Part shown: positions 34,478-45,755 of the stretch, piece by piece
Position numbering within the stretch: the stretch's first letter is position 1
How the letters are laid out: every line of letters begins with the position of its first letter
Origin: Steinernema hermaphroditum
Lineage: Eukaryota > Nematoda > Chromadorea > Rhabditida > Steinernematidae
NCBI GenBank assembly: GCA_030435675.1
Contig: CM059624.1
Location: 11,680,769 to 11,744,768 of the forward strand
DNA length: 64,000 nucleotides
Direction: 5' to 3'
The notes under the pieces: model-generated
What the model was told of the DNA's origin: nothing
The model's input: only the letters and a program-made list of their open reading frames with translations
Database searches by the model: none
Translations under genes and position numbers: made by a program

Positions 34478-37051
34478 ATGGGGACTCGTGTGTGGTTGTT
34501 TGGTGCGGTGTGGTTGATCGCCGGAGCTTTGTTCTGTTGCGGAACATCGGCTCAAACAATCGAAATTAACACTGTGGGCTTCGATAACTCGCGTAAGACG
34601 TTCAGCGTGACAGAGAGATGTCAGTTTAAATTTAGTTCTCGTGATCTTATTCTTAAGTTTTAGTCGACCGATGCCCGCAACACAACTTCAGGAACAATTT
34701 CTACCACGCCTTGACCTGCGCTGGGTTTGTACGTGCGCACATGGACGATTTGGAGCGAAAGCTCAAAAACAAGACGGTGGATTGGAACGCAGATATCGAT
34801 GAGAAATTGGCAGAGAACGTCGATAAACCGTGTTACGATAATGCTCAGTTCAAAGTATTCTACTACGACGAAAACCAGCTGATCTTCTTACGCTTTGGTG
34901 AGCACGGTTCGCATGTGAGCTATTGGATTACGGAGAATTTGCAGGAGAAGTACAAGAATAATGAGAATGAGTAAGTCATACGTGGTTTGTTAATGCTCAG
35001 TGTTTTCATCTTGCAGGACTGTTTTCATACAATTTCCACACCCTGACGAGTGGGAATTTATTGCATATGCGAATTTAGGAGACTCTCCTATTTCCAATCA
35101 CATCTGTGATCCTGAATTGACAACTTTCTACGCACGCACTAGGCAGTTCTTTTTTCCTTATGGCGGTACGCTTGATATCAAAACAAAAACGCTTAAACTT
35201 GCAGAAGCGTGTGCAGCAGCGAGCCCCGAAGTGAGTGCGATTTTGCAAATCATTAAATAATAAACTATCTTTAGCATAAAATTATGGAAATCGATCCGAC
35301 TCTGCATGATGTCATAGTAAGTATTGCTAAGATTATGCATGTGATATTCCTAAATATATACTCGCCGTCAAAAAAAACAAAGTCCGCACGTTCGGTCAGC
35401 GTGCGTGTGGTCTCCCCGATTTACAAGGGAAAACCAGAGTTGAGCATCATAGAAGCTCGATTTCTCTGCGCCTGTGGCGTTTCGCCGAAATCCGTCAAAT
35501 ACAAATTGTTCGTTAGTGGCCAGAGCGCCGCTCGTGCCAAATTTCGCTGCGAACCGTGCACTCTTTTCGTGCGAAAAAGTGTCTTTTCTCCGTGACTAGG
35601 TCTCATTTAGATGCTGCATAGATATTTCGGAACTGTTTTATCGGCAAAATGGCAGCAATTCGTTCTGTATGCGATCACAATCTATCACCGATCGTGACGG
35701 TTACGGAATCTGACAGGTACGAGCATGCTATGAGAATCGAAGAATAGTCCGCTCTCTACGACAATGCACAAGTAGAGCTCATCTTGCATGATCCCGAACT
35801 ATCAGATTTCGGCAGAAGCGAAGGTCTGCAACAGATTGCGATCACATACCGGGGGAATGTTACCATTCTGCCCAGAAACCTGTCCTGAAATTTCCCTGTA
35901 ACGTGAAAAATAGACTTAGTCACGGAGAAAAGACACTTTTTCGCACGAAAAGAGTGCACGGTTCGCAGCGAAATTTGGCACGAGCGGCGCTCTGGCCACT
36001 AACGAACAATTTGTATTTGACGGATTTCGGCGAAACGCCACAGGCGCAGAGAAATCGAGCTTCTATGATGCTCAACTCTGGTTTTCCCTTGTAAATCGGG
36101 GAGACCACACGCACGCTGACCGAACGTGCGGACTTTGTTTTTTTTGACGGCGAGTATATGATTTCAGTTTTACAGTATGACTGGGGCAGAACTCTACCCT
36201 TACCGAAATATGAGGTACTTCAATCAAATGTATAATCGGCATATAATTATGAGCTTCAACTTGTATGTTTTCGTACAATCACAGCTGTTCCAAAATCTAG
36301 ATCATTTAGCCCGCTACCCGGTAATGTGCAGTCGAAAAAATACGCTGTGATCGTTTACAAGGCTGACGAGTAAGTTCGAATGAATAATAAACTGATAAGT
36401 TTTTTATCTTTCAGGGAGGATCGTAAGCTTGTCGAACAAAAGAAAGGTGTCGCGATCACTATGCTCGAGCCGTGTTACATTCGAGTTAACAGACCAGACT
36501 TGCACGAATCACACGAAATGTTGATGACGTCTTACTCTGCCAGTCACAGATTGCAAGTTACATGTTCGCAACCTCATGTTATGATATGTTTAAGCGTAAT
36601 TCTTGAAGAGGACGGACCTCGTCAGAAAGATACATCGACGACAACAACTACGACAACAACAACAACTACGACAACACCGAAAGCTGGAAAAAGTTCGCTC
36701 CTTACGACGATAACAACAACAACAACCACTACTACGACTACGACAACCACCACTCCGGTGCCAACAACAAAAGATGTGATCGAGATCGAACTGCGCGACG
36801 AAAGCAATTCTCGTAAAAACGACGTCCCCGTTTGGAATAACATTACGGATGCCCCAGATAAAGTTCAAGAAAAGGGGAATACTATCGTTCTTTCCAAGGA
36901 TTATTATGACGATCAGGACGCTGTCGATATAGCCGTGAGAATCAGAATGGAAAAACTCCAACCAGTGAAGGAGAAGTTTACTTCATCTACGCATCTGAAC
37001 GCTGTTTCATTCGTGTCACTTATTGCTGCCGGATTCGTCTTCTACGTGTGA
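34478..37051 (+). CDS. Secreted or surface-anchored mucin-like protein
   Basis: Exons 34478-34619, 34664-34970, 35017-35230, 35275-35316, 36176-36214, 36332-36369 and 36415-37051 close in frame to 472 residues. It starts with a signal peptide (MGTRVWLFGAVWLIAGALF). A Cys-containing ectodomain of about 270 residues follows, with no recognised family. Then two almost pure Thr runs (about 36640-36690 and 36710-36765, ACN codons) suggest heavy O-glycosylation. It ends with an acidic stretch and a short hydrophobic C-terminus (VSFVSLIAAGFVFYV) like a GPI-anchor signal or terminal membrane anchor. The 859-nt fourth intron contains a long-inverted-repeat element. Exons 5 and 6 were chosen by phase and are less secure than the rest. 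Confidence 0.75.
35356..36159. mobile_element. Foldback-type element with 248-bp terminal inverted repeats
   Basis: Arms 35356-35603 and 35912-36159 are reverse complements, with essentially no mismatch except near the inner edge. The ends lie in TATA/ATAT sequence, consistent with a TA target-site duplication as in Tc1/mariner-related non-autonomous elements. There is no transposase. The 308-nt centre encodes, in frame, LYDNAQ...HDPELSDF, resembling the host gene's CYDNAQ and CDPELTTF exon segments, so it seems to carry or contain host-gene-like sequence. It sits inside an intron of the mucin-like gene and would form a very stable hairpin in the pre-mRNA. Near-identity of the arms implies recent origin or gene conversion. 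Confidence 0.9.
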
Positions 37052-37539
37052 TTGTCCTATCTCAATTTAATTTTAGTCGTGTAAAGAGACTCCTAAGGCA
37101 AATAAAATGCGTAGTATGGCTTAAACCCGTTGTCTTTCCAGCTGCGTTACTATACAACTATAGAGGTCAAAATCAACTATGAATTATAGCTTAAACATTC
37201 ATCGATGAAACCTATATAGCTTTGCTACACACTAGCACATCTAGCTCCAAATTTCAGCCGAATCGACGTGGAACATTTTGGGACCTTTCCTTGTCAGTGT
37301 TTCCCTGCTTGAGGCACTGAACAATGCAAATCTAACCTACATTCAACATACGTGTCCTTCTTCGATGTCAATTTGAGTGTTCCGAAGAATTTGTTTATTG
37401 CTCTGTGAAACTGAGAAGAGCGCACACATAGATAATGTTGTGATGCACGCTGTGGGCATTATTTTACGCTTCGGGGTATCGCATTTCGCCCCTCAACACA
37501 TCCGGCCTCATCTCCACATTACCACAAACATATCCCTTC

Positions 37540-37902
37540 ATGACGTTTCGAATGACTCTCGTCGTATTCTTCGTGAGTCTTTGGTCATATCCAGTTATGC
37601 CTTTAGAAAAACCTTTAGATTCTATCTATCCTTGGCTTGGCAGTGATGGCCCAAATTCCCAATACTACCGTTGGATTTCAAAATGCGCCTTCTTGTAAGA
37701 TGCGTTGTAATGAGCTAACTAATGGAGTGCGTTAGGCCAGTTCGTACAGTGCGACATCTACCACACCTGTGTCATGATGGCTTGCCACGACGAGGACTCA
37801 TGCTTTGCCGCCTGTTGTCCAGATTGTTCTTCTGGGGTCTGTGCAAACTGTCGCTGCCCCTATTGTGTTTTAACGGTACCTAATGAGTTGCCGGTTCGAT
37901 GA
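37540..37902 (+). CDS. Small Cys-rich secreted protein
   Basis: Exons 37540-37572, 37619-37694 and 37736-37902 give 91 residues. The signal peptide (MTLVVFFILSILGLAVMAQ) is split by the first intron. The mature part has about 14 cysteines, with the pattern CQFVQCDIYHTCVMMACH, then CFAACCPDCSSGVCANCRCPYC. A polyadenylation signal lies about 20 bases after the stop. The dense Cys spacing is unlike Kunitz or TIL domains; no family is assigned. Secretion is well supported, function is not. Confidence 0.75.
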
Positions 37903-39006
37903 TTACTTCGAAGACATCGGTAAATAAAGTTGATATGTCCGCACAGTGCAAAATGGGACAAAACTGAAGGCCTGTCATAGAACCTTCGACGCCCATGTCC
38001 AAGTTGATCAGATCCGAGAATGAGCTCTGCTATGAAACTGGCTATTTTCCCCAAAAATCACGATGGGCACATAGGAAAAGGAATCCGTTGGAAGGGGTGC
38101 GGCACAATAGAAAACCTACCGACTTCACAGGACAACTGATTGTGGGTGATCGACATCCAGTGTGTGTCTGGCAGTCAGATACAGAAGGGATGAGATTTTG
38201 TAACTGGCTAGTCATACTCAGGGTTCTCTTTCGTCTTGAGTTGAATGCGCGGTCGTTCTTGGTGCACTGATCGCCCTGGCTCACAGAAGGCCTGGAACAC
38301 CAGGGAAAATATCAACATTCTCAACCTTTCGTAACCATAAAGTAGATAACGCTTATCTCTAGTAATACAATGTTATAACACCTCACATTTTATGAACCAT
38401 TTCAGTATTGAAATCAGTTTCCTCAAGCGTGAAACCTTTTGTCTCTGTTATTTGTGCACAACCGCTTCTTTGCTCACAACAGGACCCCCGCCGATTTCGT
38501 TCAAATTTACTGCGCTGGTAGATTTTGGGGAAAGTAGTAACTGTGCAAAATATTAAGCACTCTAGGCATGCTAAAAAGTATATTATCTGTTTTCATATCC
38601 GTTTCTCAGTGTGCATTCTAGAGAAACGGTCTAGCAGATCATCATCCAGACACAGGGCATATATCAGGCACATATTAGGTCAATAGGGAATCGCCGGTGA
38701 GAAACAGATGTGTCCACGATGAGAACGGATGATGTGACTTTTTAGTACGCCTACAGTGCCTACGGGCCGCTAATATGTTGCGCTGCACTTTTGCAAATCC
38801 TTTCAAAGTCCTTCTTGTTTTAAATGGACTGATTGGCATTGACGTTCTTGGGCTTAGCTCTGACAGCCTTCTCTGGGTCATAGGGGCTTTTCATCTTCGA
38901 ATGATAATTGCGTGAACTAGCTTAAGCTCGCTGCGGCTGGATGTCCATGTGCTGTATTTGACCGTCAAGAATATCATTTACTTCATCCATCGATTAAATA
39001 TTTATT
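37903..39006. other. Intergenic
   Basis: No supported gene. A minus-strand segment near 38830-38890 encodes AVRAKPKNVNANQSI in frame before a stop, possibly an orphan exon end. A short block around 38283 (gaaggcctggaacaccag) also occurs near 54273. Confidence 0.35.
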
Positions 39007-39625
39007 TCATACAATGACACACTTTCTTCGTTTTCTTCTCTCTTGGTCGCATTTGTGCTTCTTGGCCGATTTTACCGCTGCCTCAAACAGAATCCGTACC
39101 CCGTGACCATGGAGGGACGAACACTCCACATACTCTACGGCGCCAATCCTCAAAGCGAGATCGAATCCCATCTCCGGTGTCGCAGTCCACGCCTTCTCTC
39201 CGGCGCCATAACGCAGATTAACGTCGCTTCCAACGAGGATCACCGGGATCTGGGGGTGATTCTTCTTGGCCAAAGGCAGAAACACATTTTCGATTTTGTC
39301 GAAAGACTCTTTCGAAGCGACGTTGAAAGCCATTAGGATGACGTCAGCGAACTGCGACTGGCCGCCGCCGCTCGGCGACTCATGCACGTCCAGTTCCACC
39401 CGAGTAGCGCCGTCGGAAACGTACAAGCAGGAGTAGTCGGGCATGTGGAGGATGTTGGAGTGCTCCACAGTGCGACCGTACGACTCGACGAGGCCCGTTT
39501 TAGACGTCAAACTGTCGCCCATCAGGGCACATGTGTACTTCTCTCTGCACAGGTGGGCGAATATTAACTGGCTAAAGAACAGAATACCTGGGTTCGACGG
39601 GGATCTCGTCGATGGATTTCGCCAT
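39007..39625 (-). CDS. Rho-like protein with degenerate GTPase motifs
   Basis: Exons 39625-39588 and 39544-39007 give 191 residues, the standard Rho length. Rho-family landmarks align throughout: CALMGD at strand 1, FADVILMAFNVASKESFDKI, PVILVGSDVNLR, RIGAVEYVECSSL, a polybasic tail (KKHKCDQERRKRRK) and a C-terminal CAAX-like CVIV. The nucleotide-binding residues are not conserved: the P-loop is GDSLTSKT (G of GKT replaced), switch II DTAGQE is DVHESP, and the (N/T)KxD base motif is SDVN. It should therefore be a pseudo-GTPase or bind nucleotide atypically, while still prenylated and membrane-targeted (inference). The frame is intact, so selection probably keeps it. Confidence 0.85.
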
Positions 39626-40165
39626 TTTCTCGAGCAGAGGTGGAAGCGGTGCAAGGGGAAAATAGTGAAATGGAGAAGAAGGTCACCGAGTACGCGGCAA
39701 AGGGCCGATTAATGATCTTGTCTGGCTGGCTGGTGTTTAACAAGAGTTTAAAGATAGACGCCTGGAAGCGACGAAATGCGAAATCTTGCTAAGAAAACAA
39801 GTGGAATTGTTCTGGATTAGAGGGAGTGGGCGAAAAGAACCATAGCTGAACGTGGCAGTTCTTCATCAGCGTACTGAATCCAACAAAAATCAACGGCTAC
39901 GCTTTGAGTGGCACTTCCATATTCCAGGAAAAGGGGCATTTCCACTTTCATATTCCCCACCAGGGACAGATAGAGGGAATCCTTAGCCCGAAAACCTGGC
40001 TGTGTCCCACAATCCACGGAGAATAGCCGATTTTGCTCAAATTCCGGTTCGTTAATCTTAAAATTGGGTGCAATGTAAAGTGGTTGGTATAGATGAAGAA
40101 CAATTCAAAAGTAATGCGAACTTCATTTGCTTCATTTCGAGGCTGATCACCTGTAGTTGGCATAC

Positions 40166-40382
40166 ATGATCCTCGGTGGCCATCTCGCGGGAGCACGTTT
40201 CCGCGCTCCACCAGAACATCCGCTCATGTACGACAAGAACAACGTCTGCGTCGTTCTCTCACCCGACATGCCCACTACACCATGAGCACCAGACCAACAC
40301 GGGCGCCCTCACCATCAAGTGGACCCCCAACCAGCTCATGCACTCCAGGTGCCTCAAGAAGGCAGAAGACGAGCTCCGCTAG
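40166..40382 (+). pseudogene. Frameshifted fragment of a TBC/SGSM-type RabGAP gene
   Basis: Two overlapping frames each carry part of a region found in SGSM/RUTBC-type RabGAPs. One reads MYDKNNVCVVLSPDMP (about 40226-40275); one base out of frame follows HEHQTNTGALTIKWTPNQLM (about 40287-40346). The KWTPNQLM string is the family hallmark recalled from SGSM1/2. A single-base deletion separates the pieces, and no TBC catalytic domain follows, so this is a dead fragment. Assignment rests on that short motif. Confidence 0.5.
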
Positions 40383-41753
40383 GCGGCCTTCGGAGTAAGA
40401 GGAAGGAACTATGTTTTCGACGACAATCACCTGATCGTGCCTTCACTATTGAAAAGTTTGGCCATTTGTGGCATTCCATATACTCCTTACCCACCGTGCA
40501 TCCATAGATTTCTATAATGATAATGAGATTGTGGGACAAAGTTCTCTTGGGCATTCACTCTATCCCGCAACACACTTTTGCGCCCAGTTTTATGGGCAAT
40601 ATTCACGTTTTCGTCCAGAATGTCACATGACTGTCATTCTCACTTTTATCCATAACTCATAACAGTTCAGATCGCCCGGATCTCTGTGCCTCAGGGCCAT
40701 GTCCTCCAGTCATCGATCGATGGAGGTGAGAAGAGCCCTCGTAACCGAGGAATTCGCACTTTCCTTTGATAAATAGCACCACCAAACATCGTCGTTTGAC
40801 TCATCCGAAATGTGGCCGTCAGCTGGCATCTCCCACTGCATGCCTGTTTGAAACAACGAGCGATGATCATAAACAAAGTCGTCAACATCACGTGCCGCTG
40901 CGCTTTGTTTATTGGGAATTTTATCCGAAAAGCATCGTCGATTTCGATGATTCTTCCTCACATTTTGGAGTTCCGGAAGCTGCCAATAAGAGGCAGAAAT
41001 CCATGCAACATCGTTATATGGATTTGATGAAGTGCGACTGAAATAGAGAAAGCAGAAAAGGTTTTTTGGAAGATTACCTATGAATAACCTGCGGTGGATT
41101 TACCTCAACATGAGTGGAGCTATTCCGTGTACCACGCAGTTCTATTGGCTATGATTTATAGGACAAAAACATAACCGGCCCAAGCAATTCATTATACCAT
41201 TCAAATAGCCGAGGCAGTCATTCATCTGGGTACTTGTTTTCCCAGCAATTACAACCATTTAACTCTGCCTGCGACATTCCGCGATCTGTCTTTTTCTGGT
41301 AAGCTACAGATTTGTTTCTGTGAAACCAGATGGATATAAGATGGGTTCAAAACTTTTGACTTCGAATCGATCTTCGTGTGATATTTGGCGTCAGAAAATC
41401 GTTCGAAATCTCTTCGGATTCTGGATAACTGGATATATGGCACATTCCCTAACAAAGCCTTTTGTGAGATTCTTTCCTGTGCCCATCATTCGTTTTATGC
41501 CTCTCTACAATGTTTTGTACATTTTTTTTTGCGTGGATCTGATCCAAAAACCGCGACGAAGTCCAATTCTAAAGATCGCTGATCTCGATGACAACACTTG
41601 CCCACTTCCTCGAAAGACGCGCCTCAAAATCGGGGGATTCCTCTATTTTTACCCCCTTCCTGCGTGCAAAATTCCGAAGTTTAAAGTGTGTGTGGCCCTC
41701 GGGCTGAGAGTGGGAGCGGCGCGTGATCGCTTCCGGCACTCCCTCCCCTTTGC

Positions 41754-41760
41754 TATAAAA
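41754..41760 (+). promoter_or_regulatory. TATA box of the transthyretin-like gene
   Basis: A tataaaa about 95 bases upstream of the start codon, with an acceptor-like cgtttcag (ending 41848) two bases before the ATG. The combination suggests transcription from here and trans-splicing just before the start. Confidence 0.5.
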
Positions 41761-41850
41761 CATTTGGCGCCCGAAGACAATATTGTTTACCTGCCGCGAC
41801 GTTTATCCAGCAATCGCCCTCCGATTTTCGAAGATTTTGACGTTTCAGAA

Positions 41851-42338
41851 ATGAAATCACTCTTTCTCGCCACCCTTCTGGTCGCCCTCTTGACCGTCGT
41901 CTACGGCTACGAGCAGAACATCACCGTAACCGGACAGGTCATCTGCAACCTGAAGGTCGTCCGCAACGCCCGCGTCGAGCTCCGCGAACACGACACCCGT
42001 AAGTGGAGGCCTGCAATAGGGTTACGATAAAGGCGAGGGCTTCAGTGGACCCCGACGACAGCCTGAATGTCACCCACACGGACAAGGATGGAAAGTTCCG
42101 GCTTTTCGGGCATCAAGACGAGGTCACCTCCATCCGACCCTATATCCGCATCGACCACAAGTGCGACGTCCCCGAACCTGTAGGGGATACTGTAGCAGAA
42201 TCCGACTGATTCCTCGTTTAGAACTGCTACCGTGTCAGCGACTTCAATATTCCTGTCAAAAACATCGGAGGCATCTACACCATGAACTACATCAACATCG
42301 ATCTGCTCGGACACGGCGACAAGACTAAGTGCGAGTAG
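41851..42338 (+). CDS. Transthyretin-like family protein
   Basis: Exons 41851-41998, 42046-42179 and 42222-42338 give 132 residues, typical of nematode TTR-like secreted proteins. The signal peptide is MKSLFLATLLVALLTVVYG. Family features follow: ITVTGQVICNLKVVRNARVE, then ELREHDTLDPDD, a DKDGKFRL turn, PYIRIDHKC and a final IPVKNIGGIYTMNYINIDL. The conserved cysteine pair (DHKC / NCYRV) is present. Function of the family is mostly unknown; some members act in signalling or cell-corpse recognition. A polyadenylation signal lies about 50 bases after the stop. Confidence 0.93.
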
Positions 42339-42453
42339 AAGTCGAATGTTATTATTCGTATGTACACACTAGCCACATGTCCCAAAAGCTCTACAATAAA
42401 GAGTTATTCGCAAGAATATTTGGAGGCACAAAAGGGAGGTTTCTAGTGAATAT

Positions 42454-42736
42454 TCACATACAATAGGCAAACCAAGGAACGCACTCCGCAGTGCTCTCGT
42501 TCCTTATATAGCCCGGGAGACAGTCACACCCAGGAATGCAATCAAAAGTGCATGGTTTCGGTTCGAAGATGTTACAGGAAGGAGGACAAGGCTTGCATGG
42601 ATACGGCATTTCGTAGGGTCCACACGTCTCGGGAGTCGTGGAGTTGTCTTGGGAGACGACATAGGTGAGGAGAAGTGCGACGACGAGCTAAAAGCCGAGG
42701 CTGACTAATATGGACAGCACTCACCTTGAAGATCAT
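42454..42736 (-). CDS. Single TIL-domain secreted inhibitor-like protein
   Basis: Exons 42736-42725 (MIFK) and 42687-42454 give 81 residues. The signal peptide LVVALLLTYVVS is split after codon four. One trypsin-inhibitor-like cysteine-rich (TIL) domain follows: CGPYEMPYPCKPCPPSCN, then CTFDCIPGCDCLPGYIRN, then CVPWFAYCM. The family disulphide layout is that of Ascaris-type protease inhibitors. It pairs with the opposite-strand gene at 43520, which has the intron at the same codon and the same end (CVPW.AYC). Whether it inhibits a protease is inference. Confidence 0.85.
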
Positions 42737-43519
42737 GATATCTGGAATTGTGTGGTCGCGATGTGGTCGTGTGCCCCTTTTATGTATTTCTATTTTGAAA
42801 ATTTGTTTACAACTAGCATAAATGCGATTATCGACAGCTTCGAAATGCGTCAGGGGTGAGTGTTTCACTCGACGTTCGCCTAATCTCCCACAAAATTGGA
42901 TCTGATTCATTTTTAGGCGCAGCCGACGTGTGGAAAGACCATCAAAGGTGCAAAGTCGAAGTTTGTGTGGAACTTTGGCTACTGCACTGATGTTAGACGG
43001 ACAAGACTTTAGACAAACAGACCGATACGCTGGAACGAAGCTTTGAATGTCGTACGGCTAGCATATTGTTAACGCTACGTTCGATGTGAACTGAAATAGC
43101 TAATGAATGTTATGTAAATGGACTGTATAGGGTGACCTGTGGTTTCGCCACTGGCGATTCAAGTGGATCTTCGGGAGGATCTCCGATGACGATCGGAACG
43201 CAGGAAGTGATGATCGATTCTTTTCTCACAGCTTTTAATCTACTGCCTACAGTTCTCCTCACATTTCTTTCTTGTTTTTTGCTAGAAATCTGTTTCACTA
43301 TTTGAGTTAAAATGCGATGAGAAGACTCATCGGGCCTCTCTTCATCGAAAATATGAAATTTCAAGCAAATGTAAACTAAAAAATCAAAACAGGCGCTGTA
43401 TTCCTACAATGTTTTCAAATGCCTTCCATGAAGATAAGCCACTTATCTTCTCGGACCCCTCGAAGTGATCATTCCCGACACATCACTATTCAAATGCGTT
43501 TCATTCGCAACTTTGCGTC

Positions 43520-43840
43520 ATGATACTACCGGTCGGTCTCCCCTCCGCTCCCACCGCCGAATCCTGTGTTTAGGCCCTCTGTCTTCTTCTTCTAGCCTCC
43601 TCCCAAGCCGATACCTTCGCCGACCCCTTCGGCACAACGCCGAAACCCTGTGACCTCTTCGAAATCTACTACCCTTGCAGGCCGTGTCCTCTTGCGTGCA
43701 ACCTTTTTCAGCCCCAGTACTGTACCTTAGAATGCCGCCCTGGATGTGACTGTATCCCTGGATTCATTCGGAACGGAACCACCACTAAGTGTGTTCCCTG
43801 GCTCGCTTATTGTTTGGAGAAGATTTTCCCATACGCGTGA
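43520..43840 (+). CDS. Single TIL-domain secreted inhibitor-like protein
   Basis: Exons 43520-43531 (MILP) and 43574-43840 give 92 residues. The signal peptide (ALCLLLLASS) starts right after the intron, as in the gene at 42454. The TIL domain runs CDLFEIYYPCRPCPLACN, CTLECRPGCDCIPGFIRN, CVPWLAYC, with a short extra tail (LEKIFPYA). The stop ends two bases before the stop of the opposing METTL25-like gene, so the two 3' ends must overlap. Confidence 0.85.
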
Positions 43841-43842
43841 AA

Positions 43843-45245
43843 CTATAAATCACTTTTTTCTGCTATGATCGCCATATTGCGTGGGGAAAGATCAGAATCG
43901 AACAAGGGAATCAATTGAGATCGGCAGCATCCGTTCTTCTGGAGATAGCGTAGCCTATCCGAGAGAATGAGCGATTCTAGAGGGCCTTGAAGGGCGAGCT
44001 GCATTATCTGAAACATTACTGTTAGCAAAGTACTCCATTGGAGGCAGCATACCACATAATGTTGCACAAAATCAAGGGAATCTCTGTGTTCATCGACGAT
44101 TTCGTTGAAAACGCGGTGCCATTCTCCTATCTCACCTTCGGGCACTTCGTTCCTTTTCAGAATTGAGTCGAAAACTTCGGAAAGGTTTTCGCCGAGATTC
44201 CGGCAGAATCCTCGAGGCTTAGAAGACACATCAGCCCCTAAGTTAGTCATATTTAGGGTACAAATATAACGACGCATCAATACCAATTCTCTCATAAAAA
44301 CATTCGACGATTCCTTTCACGATTAATGCGAAGCCTTGCTTTTCGTGATCTTCTGGAGTGTACTCTTCTAATCGCCTCAATCTCTGCTCGCAAGCGAGCC
44401 GGAGCGCGCACGAAGGAAGCGAGATCTTGAGCTCGGAGTTCATGGGGAAGCTCTCCGGAGTCATTTTATGGTAGCAGCACGCAACCGTCGCCAGCAGGGG
44501 GTGCTTTGTTCCCGAGAGTCGAGTGAAGAGCTTCAGGAGGAACGGTTGGAGATCTCCACAGCCGTGGAGAGAGACGATCGCCGTTCTTTCCTGTCCTTCT
44601 TCGCCAAAGATGCGATTCACGTCTTCTTCTGCCGTCTCTTCAGAAAGAAACACGTTCACGAACTCGATATCATCTAAACTGGACAGCTAATGGAGAAGAA
44701 GTTTTGCTTACCTACCCGATATTTGCCGACCCGTCTCTACGAATTCTTTATTGCATTCGACGCCGACGAGTTTGAAGTTGAATCCATTGGTGTTGAAGGC
44801 CCTCAGCAAGTGCCCCTAAACAGATCAGATAGGCAACGCATCTTCGAGAACTCACAATACCACAGCCTACATCGACGATTCTGGAAATACCATGTTCGGC
44901 ACAGAGCGGCTGGAGAAATTCGACAAATCGGGAGATCTCGTAGGCTTTCTTCGGTTTCACTCCCTTGATCACATACTTCTTCGGTTGTATCGTGCAAGGT
45001 TCCTCAAGAATAGTGAAGCACGAGCAGTCGTTGAAGAAACGACTCAACTCCGGTGGACAATCCTAAAAATAAACATATGAATGGAGCCTGCGGAAATGCA
45101 CGACATGTCGAATAACAGCTTCTTGCATGAGCAGACGAGTTGACGGCCCCACTTTAAATTCTTTGCGTAAAAAACGCACTTCAACTGCAAAAGTGCAAAA
45201 ACCGTCCAAACAACTGTCGACCATGATTCGGGCGCCTCCTTTCAT
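43843..45245 (-). CDS. METTL25/RRNAD1-like SAM-dependent methyltransferase
   Basis: Exons 45245-45105, 45062-44856, 44815-44716, 44673-44284, 44237-44053 and 44007-43843 close in frame to 395 residues. The SAM-binding motif I is ISRIVDVGCGIGHLLRAF (about residues 106-123), followed by LVGVECNKEFVETGRQI. Downstream come the family signatures AIVSLHGCGDLQPFLL and TVACCYHKMTPESFPMN, then the helical C-terminal region. Proteins of this family are predicted methyltransferases; the substrate is unsettled. The start codon is uncertain (45245 or 45224). A bidirectional promoter of about 170 bases lies between it and the gene at 45418. Confidence 0.87.
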
Positions 45246-45417
45246 TTCTCAAACGCCGTCCCTCATTTCGACGCCCCGCGAAGCCCTCATCATACGAGGA
45301 TCTCCCCTGATACTAATCTCCTTACTCCTACCATAATTCTGTCAAACTGTATCCTGAATCTTCCATCCCTGGGTAATCGCTCCATCCCGTGAAAATAAAC
45401 GCCTTTTCAGAAAGGAA

Positions 45418-45755
45418 ATGACACAGATATGTGAGCCACGCACCGTATCCGTCTGCTGGAATAGCGAAGAATCGCCTCCAACTTCCCTATGTGATTACTT
45501 CTGCGCCGACCTGAATTCCACAGCCATCGAGTACGATATCGATTCAGTCAGCATCTCATCTACCGTACTCATGGCAATTCTCACTTTTGGTCTCATCGGG
45601 TGGCTCTTCTTTGTTTCTATTCTGATGGGGCTCATTTGCCAAGGAAGAAGGTGCAATGGCGCTACCGAAATCTACTTTGAATGTGCTTTAGGAGAGATGT
45701 CTTCGAACTTCAGGGGGAAGAGGACAAGCAGCCGTTTATTACTACCGTCTTTTGA
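45418..45755 (+). CDS. Small single-pass membrane protein
   Basis: The start follows an acceptor-like ccttttcag by seven bases. Modelled exons 45418-45650 and 45692-45755 give 98 residues: a Cys-containing ectodomain (CEPRTVSVCW, SLCDYFCADLN), one membrane segment (STVLMAILTFGLIGWLFFVSI), then a short acidic cytosolic tail (RRDVFELQGEEDKQPF). Reading through the 41-nt intron also stays open to 45789 with another tail; the spliced version has better codon use. No family is recognised. Confidence 0.6.

Noticed and set aside
35380..36114. Two identical 64-residue-plus frames on opposite strands
   Set aside because: They are the two arms of the inverted-repeat element read in mirror image, not paralogous genes.
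41320..42030. Long plus-strand open frame running into the transthyretin-like gene
   Set aside because: It reads through a TATA box, a trans-splice-like acceptor and the gene's first donor. The real start at 41851 is a signal peptide and downstream splicing is phase-perfect, so the upstream openness is chance.
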